Part shown: piece by piece, positions 42,778-52,586 of the stretch
How positions within the stretch are numbered: position 1 is the stretch's first letter
Layout: each line of letters begins with the position of its first letter
Origin: Paenibacillus sp. RC67
GTDB lineage: Bacteria; Bacillota; Bacilli; Paenibacillales; NBRC-103111
Direction of reading: 5' to 3'
DNA length: 64,000 bases
Assembly (NCBI RefSeq): GCF_030020805.1
Contig: NZ_CP125098.1
Span: 5,045,501-5,109,500 of the forward strand
Translations under genes and position numbers: made by a program
The notes under the pieces: generated by a model
Seen by the model: only the letters and a program-made list of their open reading frames with translations
The model's database searches: none
What the model was told of the DNA's origin: nothing

Positions 42778-44541
42778 TCAGCTTAGGTTAATCTCCCTGA
42801 TCTTCTCCATCGGCACCTTTGGCTTGCGATCCTCTGTCAACAGCCCGTTCACCTCTTGCTGGACGTCGGTAATCTGCGTATAGCAGTACCCGACGATGTA
42901 ATCCGTTTGTTTAATCGCTTCGTGAATGCCGCGGAACCGTTCAAGGAACGCTTCCTCCGAGGCCACCTGTCCTCCGTACCCCCAGCCTTTGTCGGATTTG
43001 AAGGCGATGCCGCCGAATTCGCTAATGATAATCGGCTGCCCCTGGTAGCTGTAGCCGTCAGCGAAGGCATATTTCCATTGATTGAACGTTTTCTGGTTGT
43101 TTACGATGTCCTCTTTGCTTGCGTAGCGCTTCAGGAAGCGATCTTTCTTTTCCACATAATCGTGCAGCGTCAAGATATCGGATATCGTATGCTCCCAACC
43201 GTCGTTCGTCACCACCGGGCGGTTCGGATCGAACGCCTTAGTTATATGATAGATCGCTTCGGTGAACTTCTGCTGTCTACGATCCTTGAAAATATTCATA
43301 ATGCCCCAAGATTCGTTGAAAGGAACCCATGTAATAATGGAGGGATGGTTATACTGCTGACGGACAACCTCCATCCACTCAGTTGTGAAATTTTGCACGG
43401 CTTGATCGTTAAACTCGAAGGTGGCCGCCATCTCCGACCAGACCAGCACGCCTTTGACATCGCACCAATACAGGAATCGGGCGTCCTCCACCTTCATGTG
43501 CTTACGGACACCGTTATAGCCCATCTCCAGAAGGAGATCAATATCCTCGATCAGCGCTTCCTCGGATGGAGGCGTTAAGTGACTGTCCGGCCAATAGCCT
43601 TGATCTAGCAGCAAGCGCTGATAGATCGGGACATTGTTCAGCAGCACTTTATCCTTCTCGATGGATATCTTTCTCATGCCGAAGTAGGAGTAGACATGGT
43701 CAATCACTTTGTCATCACGGTAAAGAATAAATTCCACATCGTACAGATTCGGATGCGCAGGCGACCAATAGCAGCGCTTCCACGGACCGTTCATTTCGTG
43801 AATGAGGTCGACCTCTAACGACAGCCAAGGGCGGTCGATCATCAAGCTAGCCTGTTTGACCTGGCGGCCCTTCATGGTGATGATCGTTTCCAACCTTAAT
43901 CCGCTGCCGGCGTGAAGCTCTCCTTTGACCTGGTACTCGAATTTAACGTTATTGAAATCAAGGTCCGGTGTGATTTTTACCGAATCGACGTATTCCTGCT
44001 CGACGTATTCCAGCCAAACGGATTGCCAGATCCCCGTCGTCTGCACATAGAAGCATTCAAAATTATCGTCCACCCACCGCTGCTTTCCTCGCGGCTGGGC
44101 AGCGTCCTTGCTGTCCTCCACCTTGACGGTAAGCTCGTTTAAGGACCCGAACGTTACGTATGGAGTGATATCGAACGTAAACGCGGCATAGCCGCCCTGA
44201 TGCCTTCCGATGCATTCACCGTTAACCCACACTTTGGCTATATAATCGACCGCTTGAAAATGCAAGAGGATGCGCTTGCCTTCAGCCGTTGTTGGAATAT
44301 CCAGCTGTCGATTGTACCAGACGCACGGATGATGAGCTTCCTCCCCGATGCCGCTAGCCTTCGTCTCGTATGTGAAGGGAACGACAATGCTGCGGTCTCC
44401 CCCGAAGCTTCGCTGCCAGCCCTCGGCTTCACCGGTGCGGGTATCGTCGAAACCGAAGCGCCACTCGCCGTTCAGATCGACCCAGTTGTCCCTCACGAAT
44501 TGAGGCCTTGGATAGTCCTTTATATATTTTTTGGTTGTCAT
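42778..44541 (-). CDS. GH2 family glycoside hydrolase (beta-galactosidase/glucuronidase type)
   Basis: This 587-residue protein has the GH2 order: sugar-binding jelly roll (about 1-180; WRFGFDDTRTGEAEGW), Ig-like domain (about 185-285) and TIM barrel (about 290-585). Acid/base Glu is in WVPFNESWG (about 411) and nucleophile Glu in IISEFGGIAF (about 507). It has no signal peptide, so it acts in the cytoplasm on imported oligosaccharides. It is shorter than LacZ (about 1000 residues) and resembles the compact GH2 group of soil Bacillales. It is the last gene of the operon with GH43 and GH51 enzymes; beta-galactosidase or arabinosidase activity is the likeliest. Confidence 0.87.
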   Translation of the reverse strand: MTTKKYIKDYPRPQFVRDNWVDLNGEWRFGFDDTRTGEAEGWQRSFGGDRSIVVPFTYETKASGIGEEAHHPCVWYNRQLDIPTTAEGKRILLHFQAVDYIAKVWVNGECIGRHQGGYAAFTFDITPYVTFGSLNELTVKVEDSKDAAQPRGKQRWVDDNFECFYVQTTGIWQSVWLEYVEQEYVDSVKITPDLDFNNVKFEYQVKGELHAGSGLRLETIITMKGRQVKQASLMIDRPWLSLEVDLIHEMNGPWKRCYWSPAHPNLYDVEFILYRDDKVIDHVYSYFGMRKISIEKDKVLLNNVPIYQRLLLDQGYWPDSHLTPPSEEALIEDIDLLLEMGYNGVRKHMKVEDARFLYWCDVKGVLVWSEMAATFEFNDQAVQNFTTEWMEVVRQQYNHPSIITWVPFNESWGIMNIFKDRRQQKFTEAIYHITKAFDPNRPVVTNDGWEHTISDILTLHDYVEKKDRFLKRYASKEDIVNNQKTFNQWKYAFADGYSYQGQPIIISEFGGIAFKSDKGWGYGGQVASEEAFLERFRGIHEAIKQTDYIVGYCYTQITDVQQEVNGLLTEDRKPKVPMEKIREINLS

Positions 44542-44572
44542 CTTGTTTCTTCCACTCCCTCAGTTCCAGCCA

Positions 44573-46939
44573 TTATTTATTTTTCGTTACGGTAAGCGGC
44601 GATACGGTCCAGGCCGTCGAAACGCCCCTTAGCCCTACTCGGCCCTCAAGGAATGCGGACGGATCCGTCCACTTCAAGACCGGTTCCTTGCTGCCGTCAG
44701 AGTAAACGGCTATTGAAGCTCCCTGCAGCTTTACGGTAATCCGGCGGGTCTGACCGGGATTAAAAGAAAGGGAACCGGACGCTTTATCCGCTACATTCTC
44801 GTAGCTTACTCGAGTGAGAACGACCCTGTCGCCGCGAAATACAAGCGCATAGCCCATGTAGGCATCTTTAACCTGATCGCGAAATTCAGATTCGTTGGAT
44901 GTGCGCAGCAGGACTCCTAACTCGTCCTTCGCAGCTTCTTTCAGGGTCACGTCGAAGCTTACGGTATAGTCCGTCCACCCGGAATTACCGCCGAATCGAT
45001 TCACAATACCGACGTCGGACGGCTTGATGACCGATTGCTCCGGCACGGGCTCTGTTAGACCTGCCTCCATGAACCTCAAGGCAGCCTCACCTTTCTGGAG
45101 ACGAATCGTCAACCATTGCGGACCTGTTTTCATCTCAAACGCGCCCAGAGGTACTTTCGTCCAATCTGAATCTTCTGCGAATAAGGAAGCATCCAGCTTA
45201 ATTTCCTTTGTTCGTCCGCCAGCTTCAAGCATCAGCGTGGAGCCAGCCGAGGATTTGGAAACGTTAACGGAGATTAGATAAGATCCGTCCTGGCGAGGAT
45301 TCACCGGGAACGAGACCCTATCGCCCTTCTTCGTGAGGGCCACGGCATCGCTGCCATCGGGTGTTATTCCCGAGTGAATGACCGCATTGCCGTCACGTTC
45401 TCCATGAACAGCCTCTACCGCTCCCGGCAGCGGCTTAATCACCTTCGAATCGCTGCTGCCCCCCGCTTCATTAGAGAAAGCGGTGTAGTGCAGGTCCGGC
45501 TTGGCTCCTTCCGGCCATGCATAGCCGATGCGTCCCGGCTCGGCTGTCATAGCAGCCTGCTCTATCTTCAGCAGCCCGTCCCAGTAGAGCTTCGTGCCGC
45601 TTGAATCCGACTCGATGCGAACTGTGTGCAGCTTCGTCAGGTCGGTGCCCTTGGGCAGCGGAATCACTGCAGCCGTTGCCTCGACCCCGTTCACGCGATC
45701 GATCAACTTCAGCTCCATCGTCGTTGCTTCTACCCGAGCTATGCGGAAATTCCCCGAATCCCTGTATGCAAATACTACATCCAAGGAAGATGCATGCCCT
45801 GTATTAGGAACTTGCTTCAAACTGAAGTTGTATTCCGCCGTATAACGGCTGCCTGAGCTTGTTCGGCTCAGCAGGGTCTCATCACCACCGGGTTGAACAG
45901 CCGACCCCCACTTATCTTGGGATGGTGTCGCACCCGGCAGATCTTGAAATTCGGGAAGCCTTGGCGCTTCCTGTGGAGTTCCGTGCGTCGGTCCAAGCAC
46001 CGCCATTTTGTCACCGTTGAATACGAGACGATCCATGTTCAGCTTGCGTACCGGCGGTCCTTCCGCGGAACGGCCGATCAGATTATGGTAAACCATATAA
46101 TAAGAATCGAGGTCCGGGCCTATGACGGTTGCACTGTGTCCGAGACCGTTAAAGTCGTTGTCGGTGGAAATCAGGATCGGGTTGTTCTCTGGGATCGTAT
46201 AAGTTCCTGTCGGAGATTTGTGAGCTACTCCGTAATTAACGCGATATCCTCTGCTGAACACATGATTGCCCGTGTAGGTGATGAAATAGCGTCCGTTGCG
46301 CTTGATAATCATCGATCCCTCCGTCCAATGCCCGAGCGAAGTGTTCAGCTGCTTATCCGGTTCGATCGTGTACGGATCGGTCATCGGGCTCGCCATAATG
46401 CCACCGAATTTGGCATGCGTGAAATACCATTTTTCATCGTCATCGATAAAGACGGAGCCGTCGATCGTCAAGCCGAGATTATCCGTCTTCTTCACAAAGG
46501 GTCCCGTCGGCTTGTCGCTTTGCAGGACGTAATGTCCCTTGCCCGCCGGAGAGGTGTACATATAGAACGCTCCGTTCCAATAGACAACCTCCGGTGCATA
46601 GGCTCCAACGCTAACGGGCTCTTCCGTCACTAAGCCTTCATAGCGCCAGTTCACAAGATCATCGGAGCTCCAGGCCTTGATCCCGACTCTTCGATCTTTT
46701 GTGCTGCAATACAGATAATATTTGCCATCATAACGGAGAACGTAGGGGTCGCCGATCCCGTAATCTTCCCATTCCTGATCTAATGTGAACGGATTCTCAT
46801 ATGTCCTCTGCATGGATAGAACCATTCGGTCCGCTCCTTTCTTTTCCCAAGGCTGAATTATCATCACAATAACCAGGAGAATGATAACCGCCGCACCGGT
46901 AATGAGTCCTGCTTTCTTGATCCATATCATCTTTTCCAT
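44573..46939 (-). CDS. GH43 glycoside hydrolase with C-terminal carbohydrate-binding-like modules, membrane-anchored
   Basis: This 788-residue protein has an N-terminal membrane anchor or signal helix (about 9-28) and a five-bladed GH43 propeller (about 45-345): base Asp in GIGDPYVLRYDGKYY (near 60), pKa Asp in TIDGSVF (near 161), general acid Glu in TEGSMIIKRNGRYF (near 206). Two beta-sandwich modules follow (about 365-510 and 530-788), like those of GH43 enzymes that bind arabinan or xylan. The ribosome site is weak (AACAGG). The operon with GH51 suggests arabinan or arabinogalactan side chains. It probably works at the outside of the membrane. Confidence 0.87.
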   Translation of the reverse strand: MEKMIWIKKAGLITGAAVIILLVIVMIIQPWEKKGADRMVLSMQRTYENPFTLDQEWEDYGIGDPYVLRYDGKYYLYCSTKDRRVGIKAWSSDDLVNWRYEGLVTEEPVSVGAYAPEVVYWNGAFYMYTSPAGKGHYVLQSDKPTGPFVKKTDNLGLTIDGSVFIDDDEKWYFTHAKFGGIMASPMTDPYTIEPDKQLNTSLGHWTEGSMIIKRNGRYFITYTGNHVFSRGYRVNYGVAHKSPTGTYTIPENNPILISTDNDFNGLGHSATVIGPDLDSYYMVYHNLIGRSAEGPPVRKLNMDRLVFNGDKMAVLGPTHGTPQEAPRLPEFQDLPGATPSQDKWGSAVQPGGDETLLSRTSSGSRYTAEYNFSLKQVPNTGHASSLDVVFAYRDSGNFRIARVEATTMELKLIDRVNGVEATAAVIPLPKGTDLTKLHTVRIESDSSGTKLYWDGLLKIEQAAMTAEPGRIGYAWPEGAKPDLHYTAFSNEAGGSSDSKVIKPLPGAVEAVHGERDGNAVIHSGITPDGSDAVALTKKGDRVSFPVNPRQDGSYLISVNVSKSSAGSTLMLEAGGRTKEIKLDASLFAEDSDWTKVPLGAFEMKTGPQWLTIRLQKGEAALRFMEAGLTEPVPEQSVIKPSDVGIVNRFGGNSGWTDYTVSFDVTLKEAAKDELGVLLRTSNESEFRDQVKDAYMGYALVFRGDRVVLTRVSYENVADKASGSLSFNPGQTRRITVKLQGASIAVYSDGSKEPVLKWTDPSAFLEGRVGLRGVSTAWTVSPLTVTKNK

Positions 46940-46953
46940 TAGTTATGAACCTG

Positions 46954-48969
46954 TTATCGTGAGAGTTCCAAGACGTAGACGGAAGACGCCTTCAGACGGC
47001 AGGTTACATGATCATTAGAAAATGGTACTTCATGGGTTACACAGACCATATGATTTGGATTATGTACGCTATTGATACCTTCATAATCGTCATCGGTCAG
47101 TTCTAACAGCTTCGCTGTCCCTGACGCTGCGAATCCGCACAGCTGCACTTCGGTTATCGTCTCTTCGAGGCTGCGGTTGACCATAAAGACGGTCAGCTTA
47201 TCCCCATCGCCATTCAGACAAGCGACAACATCCAGATTCGGCAGGTCATTAAGCCGAGGCGCTTCGGACAGAGGGCTATGAACCTCAAAGCTGCCGCATT
47301 CCGTATGGCTTTGAACGACATAGGCCAAGTCTCTGTTCGCATACATAGTCATAACGTAATAGCTTGGCGTCCCATATACGGTCAGGGATTTACCGCTCCA
47401 GCCTGGAGCTTTACCGCGGAACTGATCCGCGAAGTAGTCCCCCACCCGGATACATCCTCCAAGCCAGCCGTTGACCAGATCGGAGAAGCTGCCGATTTCC
47501 ACCAGATCGCAATTTCGAATAAATTCATTCAGATTCGAAGCATTCGCGACAGCCGCTTCCAGAGTATGTTCATTCGGAAGACCTTTACGAATGGTATTTG
47601 GATAATACATCGTGTTGTATTCCGTGATCGCCACCTTCAGGTGGGAGTAACGTTCAGAGGAGTCAAGCATTTCCCTCAATTTCCTCAAAGTTTCTCTCGT
47701 CCATTCCGGATAAGAGACCATTGCTTTATAGCGATCTTCCTTTGGCGTGCGCTCGTTCATTCCGAATCGGCCGTAACCGTGATATAAATGCAGCGTTAAG
47801 TAATCGAAATGCTCAGCAGCCCGCTCCAGCAAGGTTCGATTCCAATCCATCTTGGCATCTCCGCATGCCAGTAATATAATTCCGGGAGCAACCGCCTTCA
47901 TGGATTCGGCAAACCGCACGCAGCGTTCTGCGAATGTCTCTGCGCTGCAATGGCCCACTTGCCAGGCACCCCACACTTCGTTGCCAATCTCCCAGTACTT
48001 CACGCCATAAGGCTCGACGTGCCCGTTAGCGGCTCTCAGTCTACCCATAGGCGTATTCGCATCGCCATTGCAATATTCCACCCATTGGGCCGCTTCTTCC
48101 GGCGTACCCGAACCGTCGTTGACGCAAATCAACGGCTCCACCTTCAGCTCGCGACAAAATCGGATAAACTCATCCGTGCCAAAATACTTGTTCGTCCATC
48201 CACCCCATGCTTCGTTGATCACACAAGGCCGCTCATATACAGGGCCGATAGCCTGCTGCCAATGGTAGGCGCTAATATAATTCCCGGCGAGCCGCATCAT
48301 GCCGGCATTCAAGTCCCTGGTCATATCGATGACTTCCTTGCGAACATTGCCTACACTGTCAGAGGGCAAGAGCGATACGTGATCGATCCACAGCATCCCT
48401 GTAGAAACATGATCCAACCAGCGCTCATGCTCCGAAGAAACGTACAGCCTGAACTCCGCATGCTCGCAGTCGCGTGACACCCTGAGGCTGGACTCATATT
48501 GCTCCCAGTTATGGCTAACCAGGTCCAATCGCGTCGAAGCAAGCACGTCTTCACTATGCTTATCTACGATCTCAGCTATGAGCCATTTGATATCGATAGA
48601 AGCTCTTGCGTACACCTGCAAATGATAACCATTCCGATCCTGTTTCACAGCAATGGATTGGCTTATGCCTGCGTACCCTTCGTCGCCGCTAAAGCTGCGC
48701 ACCAGCTGACTATGGCCAGAATGATGCGCAGCCGCCGGTTCGAGCGCATAGACGGTGCTTTTCCCGTTCGTATAAGGACGCCAGCATCCGGCAAGCCCTC
48801 GGAACGAATCATCCATACTTTCAAAATCCATATCCGATAAAGGATAGGCTAGCATGGCATCCATATGATCGCGAATGTCCTCCACAAAATGACCGAACAA
48901 ATAAGGATTGATTCGATCTTTGCCGATTTGATTCGTATCCACCTGTATTTTAGCTCTTGCTTGCACCAT
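46954..48969 (-). CDS. GH51-type alpha-L-arabinofuranosidase
   Basis: This roughly 671-residue enzyme has an N-terminal GH51 start (INPYLFGHFVEDI), a CBM4/9-like jelly roll (about 60-205), the TIM barrel with acid/base Glu in WEIGNEVWG (about 330) and nucleophile Glu in AITEYNTMYYP (about 450), and a C-terminal beta-sandwich. No signal peptide is present, so it removes arabinose from imported oligosaccharides in the cytoplasm. The ATG at 48969 is one possible start; an in-frame TTG at 48978 closer to AAAGGA is an alternative. It is the first hydrolase after the transporter genes. Confidence 0.9.
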   Translation of the reverse strand: MVQARAKIQVDTNQIGKDRINPYLFGHFVEDIRDHMDAMLAYPLSDMDFESMDDSFRGLAGCWRPYTNGKSTVYALEPAAAHHSGHSQLVRSFSGDEGYAGISQSIAVKQDRNGYHLQVYARASIDIKWLIAEIVDKHSEDVLASTRLDLVSHNWEQYESSLRVSRDCEHAEFRLYVSSEHERWLDHVSTGMLWIDHVSLLPSDSVGNVRKEVIDMTRDLNAGMMRLAGNYISAYHWQQAIGPVYERPCVINEAWGGWTNKYFGTDEFIRFCRELKVEPLICVNDGSGTPEEAAQWVEYCNGDANTPMGRLRAANGHVEPYGVKYWEIGNEVWGAWQVGHCSAETFAERCVRFAESMKAVAPGIILLACGDAKMDWNRTLLERAAEHFDYLTLHLYHGYGRFGMNERTPKEDRYKAMVSYPEWTRETLRKLREMLDSSERYSHLKVAITEYNTMYYPNTIRKGLPNEHTLEAAVANASNLNEFIRNCDLVEIGSFSDLVNGWLGGCIRVGDYFADQFRGKAPGWSGKSLTVYGTPSYYVMTMYANRDLAYVVQSHTECGSFEVHSPLSEAPRLNDLPNLDVVACLNGDGDKLTVFMVNRSLEETITEVQLCGFAASGTAKLLELTDDDYEGINSVHNPNHMVCVTHEVPFSNDHVTCRLKASSVYVLELSR

Positions 48970-48996
48970 GGAAATCAACGCATCCTTTCTCTCCGA

Positions 48997-49890
48997 TTAT
49001 CCTTTTAAAGAGCCGATCATAACGCCCTTGACAAAATGCCTCTGTACAAACGGGTACATTACTAATACCGGCAAACTGGAAATGATAATGACGACATATT
49101 TGATGCTCTCGGCGAGCAGTACTTTCGATTCCAATCCTACATTGCTGTCCACGGCGTCCGCCTGACTGACCATTAGCACTTCACGCAGCACAAGCTGTAA
49201 CGGGTACATGTCTTTGCTGCGGATATAGATCAGGGCATTGAAATAAGAGTTCCAGTGACCAACTGCATAGAACAGGACCATCACCGCTAAGATCGGCTTG
49301 GAAAGCGGCAGGATCACATGAGTCAACAGCTTCCAGTTCGAGCAGCCGTCGATATGAGCAGCCTCCTGAATCTCCCAAGGAATACTGGATTGAAAGTACG
49401 ATCTCATGACTATCAAATTATACGTGGCAATGGCTCCCGGGATGATCAGCGCCCACATGGTATCCACCATGCCCAGATTTTTCACTAAGAGATAGGATGG
49501 AATAAGCCCCCCGCTAAAAAACATCGTCAGCGTAACAAAAAACATAATGACTCCCCGCCCAGGCAGGTCCGGTCTTGATAACGGATAAGCCGCTAATGTC
49601 GTCATAGCAAGGTTGATCGCCGTACCTACTGCCGTATAGAGAATGGTATTCCCGTACCCGCTCCATATTTGATTATTCTGAAGAACATTCCGATAGGCCT
49701 CCAGCGTAATCTGTTTAGGCAGCAGAACCACCTCCCCGTTCAGTACCAAGGCAGGATCACTGAAGGATGCACTGACAATAAATAGCAGCGGATACAGCAC
49801 CACTACCAATATAAGGGCAGCTAATACGTTGACGATAATATCGAATAGGGCTTCATCTGAGTTCTTTTTCTTGAACGCTATTTCCCTCAC
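48997..49890 (-). CDS. LplC/YtcP-type ABC transporter permease
   Basis: This roughly 297-residue protein has six helices and the EAA loop IQEAAHIDGCSNWKLLTHVILPLSKP. The GTG at 49890 is the better start because AGGAGG lies 8 bases upstream, directly after the previous stop; the longer frame at 49938 would overlap the partner permease. The end PFVQRHFVKGVMIGSLKG is typical of LplC/YtcP proteins. It pairs with the permease upstream and the lipoprotein at 50888-52471 to import oligosaccharides. Confidence 0.92.
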   Translation of the reverse strand: MREIAFKKKNSDEALFDIIVNVLAALILVVVLYPLLFIVSASFSDPALVLNGEVVLLPKQITLEAYRNVLQNNQIWSGYGNTILYTAVGTAINLAMTTLAAYPLSRPDLPGRGVIMFFVTLTMFFSGGLIPSYLLVKNLGMVDTMWALIIPGAIATYNLIVMRSYFQSSIPWEIQEAAHIDGCSNWKLLTHVILPLSKPILAVMVLFYAVGHWNSYFNALIYIRSKDMYPLQLVLREVLMVSQADAVDSNVGLESKVLLAESIKYVVIIISSLPVLVMYPFVQRHFVKGVMIGSLKG

Positions 49891-49903
49891 CGCATGATCC
49901 TCC

Positions 49904-50860
49904 TCACCATAAGCTTGTTTCGGCCTTTTTACGGGCAAAGCGATTTACAAGTATCAGCAGCGCCAGGTTAACGACGGAATTAAACAAGCCTATGGCTGCC
50001 GTATAGCTGTATTCTCCTTTTAAAATCCCTGCCGAGTAGACAAAGGTAGAGATGACATCGCTGGATTCCAGATTCAGATTATTTTGCATCAACAATATTT
50101 TCTCAAAGCCGACATTCATGAAATGTCCTACATCTAGAATGAGCAGAATAACGATCACTGGTAGAATGCCTGGAATGGATACATGCCATATTCGCTGCAG
50201 CCGGCTGGCTCCATCCATCTTGGCCGCTTCATAGAGCTGCGGGTTGACTCCGCTAAGGGCCGCTATATAAATGATCGATTGCCACCCCATGTTTTGCCAT
50301 ATATTGGAGCTGATAAAAAGCGTCTTGAACCAGGCTGCGGAATCCAAAAATCGAACCGGTTCTCCGCCGAAGGCCTCAATGATCGTATTCACAGGGCCTC
50401 CCTGCGGAGATAGAAACAGCATCAGCATCCCCACCATCACGACGACCGAAATAAAATGAGGAATATACGTGACGTTCTGCACGATCTTGCTGAAGGCTTT
50501 GCTGCGGATCTCATTGATCAGCAAGGCAAGAAAAACCGGAATTGGAAAAGCAAAAAGTAGGGAGAACAAGTTAATGGAAACGGTGTTCCACAGCAGCCTC
50601 CAGAAATAGTAAGATTCTATAAAACGCTCGAAATGATCCAGTCCCACCCATTTGCTGCCTAAGATCCCCTTGGCCGGGCTGAAATTTTTGAATGCGATTT
50701 GCAAACCGTACAGCGGTCCATAATGGAACACAAGGTACCATAGGATCGGAACGAGCAGCATAAGGTAGAGATCGTATCGGCTCGCCATAGCTCTCCAAAG
50801 GCTGGAGCGCCTCGATCTGGATCGAGACGCAACGCCGGCTGTATTGGCTGTAGTCTTCAT
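49904..50860 (-). CDS. LplB/YteP-type ABC transporter permease
   Basis: This 318-residue protein has a basic N-terminus and six helices, with FHYGPLYGLQIAFKNFSPAKGI and the EAA loop YEAAKMDGASRLQRIWHVSIPGILP, diagnostic of the LplB/YteP group. The start at 50860 is preceded by GGAGGG at 6 bases. An operon with the cognate binding protein and partner permease is clear from the spacing of 13 and 27 bases. No ATPase is in the locus, so a general one such as MsmX is expected to serve it. Confidence 0.92.
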   Translation of the reverse strand: MKTTANTAGVASRSRSRRSSLWRAMASRYDLYLMLLVPILWYLVFHYGPLYGLQIAFKNFSPAKGILGSKWVGLDHFERFIESYYFWRLLWNTVSINLFSLLFAFPIPVFLALLINEIRSKAFSKIVQNVTYIPHFISVVVMVGMLMLFLSPQGGPVNTIIEAFGGEPVRFLDSAAWFKTLFISSNIWQNMGWQSIIYIAALSGVNPQLYEAAKMDGASRLQRIWHVSIPGILPVIVILLILDVGHFMNVGFEKILLMQNNLNLESSDVISTFVYSAGILKGEYSYTAAIGLFNSVVNLALLILVNRFARKKAETSLW

Positions 50861-50887
50861 CTGTAGCCCTCCAACCATCTTATGAAC

Positions 50888-52471
50888 TTATTTTTGCTTC
50901 TTGAGGTTATCGTAAGCATCCTGATACAGCTTTTGCAGCTCGTCGATCTTCATCTTCTTCAACGTAGCCTGGAACTCTCCCCACTTGTCGAAGCTAAGGG
51001 CGCCAGCTATAAACTTGGTGCTTTGTTCCTCGTAATATTTATCAATATCATTGCGCAGCACGTTGATTTTTTGAGCGGTGTCTTCATCGAACATAGGCGC
51101 AGCGTAGCGGATCTTCGGCATGTATGGATCCAGCTTCTTCTGAGCTTCCTGTACCTGAGGCGGGTTAATATAAGAAGCGACCTTCTCACTGATCAGATGC
51201 GGAGCCCCGCCTCCGGCATAAGGGGTGATTTTGGACTGATTCCCCGTGGCCAAGAAAGCATCCGTATAATACGGAATTCCGTCCTTCAGCTCATAGTTGT
51301 CGCCTTTACGGCCGAACCGCAATAAAGTGGAGCCTTCGTCGCCGTAGAAATAATCGATCCAGCGCATCGTTGCTTCCGGATACTTGTTAACCGAGGTAAT
51401 GGCAAATGCTCCAAAATCCCGTGGTACCGGAGCTGCGAGCTGCAGTCTGTCCCCGTGAGGCCCTTTGACAGGAGCTATCCCGATATATTGATCGGCCACC
51501 TTGGTATCCAGCATAGGGTTGTTCGTCTGATCAAAGAAGAAGCCGGTGTTCGCTGATCCTTGCTTGGCAAGATATTGAGCTTCCTTCTGCGTAAACAGCT
51601 CCTGATCGAGCAGCTTTTCCGAATACAGCTTATTCAAATACATCAATAGCTCTTTATTACGGTCGTTCCCCATCCAAATGTTAACCTTGTCATTCTCCAG
51701 GTTGATGTTATAGCCTAACTGGAAATCCAGGCCAAAAGAGCCCGCCATGATAGGGACTATGCTTAGGCCGTTGCGCGCCGTCATCGGAATCTCGTCTTGC
51801 TTGCCATTGCCGTTAGGATCTTTATCCCGGAACGCTTTCAATACCTCGTACAGTTCGTCCGTAGTCTCAGGCTCCTTAAGGTTCAGCTTTTTCAGCCATA
51901 CTTGATTCATCCATCGCTTATCGGTTCTGGCCGAGTTAACGGTTACAATTCCAGGAATAGCATAAATATGGCCTTCAGGTGTCGTTATGGCTGAGCGAAT
52001 CTCAGGATACGTGTCCATCAGCTTTTTAAGGTTGGGCGCATACGAATCAATCAGCTTCTCGAGCGGGATTAATTGCCCTCCTGAGCCGTAACGAATAGCT
52101 TCTAACGGAGTTAAGCCTGAGCGGTAGAGAGCATCAGGGAGCTCGTTTGATGCGAACAGCAGGTTCTTTTTTTCATTAAACCCGTCTGTCGGCGCTTCGA
52201 TGAATTCCACCTGAACATTGCTCATTTTTTCATAATCCTGGAACACCGGCATATCCTTAAACGGCCCGTTGGTTGGAGCGACCCTAGTGAACATTTTCAG
52301 CTTAATGGGCTCTTTCACAATAGGAAAACCGGCTGCTGACACGCCTTTTGCTGCATCTGTGTTGGAGCCGCCCGCTTTCTCTTTGCCCGGGGCATCCGAG
52401 CTGCATGCGGTCAGTGTCAATCCGGAAACTACCAAGGTGGAAAGCACGACCGTCCCCCAATTTCTTTTCAT
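50888..52471 (-). CDS. LplA-type oligosaccharide-binding lipoprotein
   Basis: This 527-residue lipoprotein has a signal peptide with lipobox LTLTA-C and then Ser/Asp/Lys-rich linker. The body has KLNLKEPETTDELYEVLKAFRDKDPNGNGKQDEIPM, the calcium-like DPNGNGKQDE loop found in LplA/YtcQ proteins. The ATG at 52471 has GGAGG 9 bases upstream; the longer frame is unsupported. It delivers oligosaccharides to the two permeases. A cre-like site is in its promoter (52509-52522). Confidence 0.9.
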   Translation of the reverse strand: MKRNWGTVVLSTLVVSGLTLTACSSDAPGKEKAGGSNTDAAKGVSAAGFPIVKEPIKLKMFTRVAPTNGPFKDMPVFQDYEKMSNVQVEFIEAPTDGFNEKKNLLFASNELPDALYRSGLTPLEAIRYGSGGQLIPLEKLIDSYAPNLKKLMDTYPEIRSAITTPEGHIYAIPGIVTVNSARTDKRWMNQVWLKKLNLKEPETTDELYEVLKAFRDKDPNGNGKQDEIPMTARNGLSIVPIMAGSFGLDFQLGYNINLENDKVNIWMGNDRNKELLMYLNKLYSEKLLDQELFTQKEAQYLAKQGSANTGFFFDQTNNPMLDTKVADQYIGIAPVKGPHGDRLQLAAPVPRDFGAFAITSVNKYPEATMRWIDYFYGDEGSTLLRFGRKGDNYELKDGIPYYTDAFLATGNQSKITPYAGGGAPHLISEKVASYINPPQVQEAQKKLDPYMPKIRYAAPMFDEDTAQKINVLRNDIDKYYEEQSTKFIAGALSFDKWGEFQATLKKMKIDELQKLYQDAYDNLKKQK

Positions 52472-52508
52472 TCCTTCGTTCCTCCGATCGTTGATTATCG
52501 CCCTTTTA

Positions 52509-52541
52509 AGTAAGCGCTTTCTAAGGGCTAATTTTATTATA
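52509..52541 (-). promoter_or_regulatory. Promoter with cre-like operator of the LplA-type transporter operon
   Basis: Minus-strand TATAAT (52541-52536) is followed by a palindromic cre-like AGAAAGCGCTTACT (52522-52509; 12 of 14 matches). That position, just after the probable start of transcription, is typical of a CcpA roadblock. Confidence 0.55.
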
Positions 52542-52586
52542 GTCCCTGCTCCGTATCTGTCCGTTCCAAATATTTGACATTCCATT

